A stretch of DNA of 64,000 bases. Origin: JBBSNV01 sp964458605 (lineage in GTDB: Bacteria > Pseudomonadota > Alphaproteobacteria > Reyranellales > JAQSWP01). Under the pieces are notes generated by a model, which had not been told where the DNA came from, made no database searches, and saw nothing but the letters and a program-made list of their open reading frames with translations. How positions within the stretch are numbered: position 1 is the first letter of the stretch; the number at the start of each line of letters is the position of its first letter. Shown here piece by piece: positions 63,281 through 64,000 of the stretch. The stretch lies in the NCBI GenBank assembly GCA_964458605.1, contig CAYWLS010000009.1, positions 1 to 64,000 of the forward strand. The letters are read 5' to 3'. Both the position numbers and the translations under genes were made by a program.

Positions 63281-63556
63281 ATGGCCCTGGTCGACCAGAT
63301 GGCGTTGGCGCGCGCCCGCCGCAACGCCGGCCGGCTGCTGCTGGGCATGGGTGTGCTGGCGCTGATCCTGGCGGTGCTGGCGGTGCTGTTCGGCGAACGG
63401 ATCAAGCCGATGGGCGATGCCGGCGGCCTGTCGTTCTGGCAGTTGATCGCCATCTGCCTGCTGTTCATCGGCATCGTCGATGGCGGCATCGGCCTGTTCA
63501 TGACCCGCTCGGCGCAACGCGCGCTGGAAGCGCAGACGCCCGGTCCCAAGAGTTGA
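63281..63556 (+). CDS. Small two-helix membrane protein
   Basis: A 91-residue protein I do not recognise. Two hydrophobic segments (about 18-36 and 51-72) are joined by a short polar loop, with basic residues before the first (LARARRNAGR). It starts 2 bases after the GMC oxidoreductase stop, so it is almost certainly cotranscribed and may anchor or support that enzyme. A codon pattern like its neighbours supports it as a real gene. Confidence 0.65.
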   Translation: MALVDQMALARARRNAGRLLLGMGVLALILAVLAVLFGERIKPMGDAGGLSFWQLIAICLLFIGIVDGGIGLFMTRSAQRALEAQTPGPKS

Positions 63557-63562
63557 GAAGCT

Positions 63563-64000
63563 CTACAGGCTGCGCCGCAGCATGAATTTCAGCAGCCGGT
63601 CCATGCGCGGCCCGTAAGGCGGCCGCAGCAATCCGCCGAGATTGCGCTTGGACTGGTAGAACGTGCCCTTGGCGTGGCTGAAGGTGGCGAAGCCTTCCCA
63701 ACCGTGATAGGCGCCGATGCCGCTCGGCCCCACGCCGCCGAACGGCAGATCCTCGGCCGCCACATGATAGAGCGTGTCGTTGATCGTGACGCCGCCTGAG
63801 GTAGTGCGTGCCAGCACGCGGTCGGTCAGGTTGGCATCGTCGCTGAACAGATAGAGCGCCAAGGGCCGGGGGTGGCGGTTGATGTAATCGATGGTCTCGT
63901 TGAGGTCGTCGTAGCCCTTGACCGGCAGCAGCGGCCCGAAGATCTCCTCCTGCATCACCGCCAGCCTATCGTCGGGATCGAGCAGCAGGGTGGGCGCGAT
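63563..64000 (-). CDS. Aldehyde dehydrogenase, C-terminal part (coniferyl-aldehyde dehydrogenase type)
   Basis: The last 145 codons of an ALDH that runs off the right edge. APTLLLDPDD, MQEEIFGPLLPV (motif with the conserved EIFGP), SGGVTIND and PFGGVGPSGIGAYHGWEGF are typical of the CalB/long-chain aldehyde group, which ends with a hydrophobic-basic tail (PPYGPRMDRLLKFMLRRSL here). It oxidises an aldehyde to an acid with NAD(P). It is convergent with the GMC oxidoreductase and small membrane protein genes, 6 bases apart. Confidence 0.88.
   Translation of the reverse strand: MAPTLLLDPDDRLAVMQEEIFGPLLPVKGYDDLNETIDYINRHPRPLALYLFSDDANLTDRVLARTTSGGVTINDTLYHVAAEDLPFGGVGPSGIGAYHGWEGFATFSHAKGTFYQSKRNLGGLLRPPYGPRMDRLLKFMLRRSL

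Overview
The window is a dense, GC-rich chromosomal segment that looks alphaproteobacterial. The evidence is the rlmB / tRNA-Tyr / tRNA-Gly / tuf arrangement at the left edge, the large number of acyl-CoA ligases, acyl-CoA dehydrogenases, crotonases and SDRs, a LivHMGF transporter linked to a CoA ligase, and Liu/MerR-type control of beta-oxidation genes. Genus cannot be set from the sequence alone. No phage, transposase, CRISPR array or rRNA was seen.

Region 1 (1-1589) is core translation: the 5' end of tuf, tRNA-Tyr and tRNA-Gly on the minus strand behind one promoter, then rlmB and tRNA-Thr on the plus strand.

Region 2 (1577-19867) is a surface-polysaccharide locus. It holds four GT4/GT2-type glycosyltransferases, an O-antigen polymerase/ligase-like membrane protein, an AsnB-type amidotransferase, a NodU/CmcH-type carbamoyltransferase and an undecaprenyl-phosphate sugar phosphotransferase. 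It also encodes a CysD + CysN-CysC sulfate-activation pair, GDP-mannose 3,5-epimerase, mannose-1-phosphate guanylyltransferase, UDP-glucuronate decarboxylase and a PPP-family phosphatase. Together they suggest a glycan with mannose-derived (L-galactose/L-gulose) and xylose units that is carbamoylated, perhaps amidated and probably sulfated. No sulfotransferase, flippase (Wzx) or export proteins (Wza/Wzc) lie in the window.

Region 3 (20066-31748) is lipid and acyl-CoA metabolism: an acyl-CoA ligase, an APH-like kinase fold protein, an acyl-CoA carboxylase carboxyltransferase, a fatty acid desaturase, SDR, a 73-residue biotin carrier, a hydrolase, a Bcr/CflA-type exporter, a transglutaminase-like protein, and an overlapping acyl-CoA dehydrogenase / thioesterase / thioesterase operon.

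Region 4 (31976-42621) couples uptake to catabolism: LivH-LivM-LivG-LivF, an ACSL-type CoA ligase, two tandem paralogous periplasmic binding proteins each followed by a strong terminator, and three tandem SDRs. The likely substrate is an organic (aromatic, alicyclic or fatty) acid rather than an amino acid.

Region 5 (42625-64000) contains two tandem YjdJ-like acetyltransferases, a large unrecognised secreted protein, and two sets of beta-oxidation genes. These include two 595-residue acyl-CoA dehydrogenases, a FadB-like fusion, a thiolase and crotonases of which two lack standard catalytic glutamates. It also has a MAPEG protein, amidase, HSDL2-like SDR, esterase, a 145-bp REP-like nested inverted repeat, a MerR/LiuR-type regulator with a perfect palindromic operator inside its own promoter, a GMC oxidoreductase, a small membrane protein, and the C-terminal part of a coniferyl-aldehyde-type dehydrogenase.
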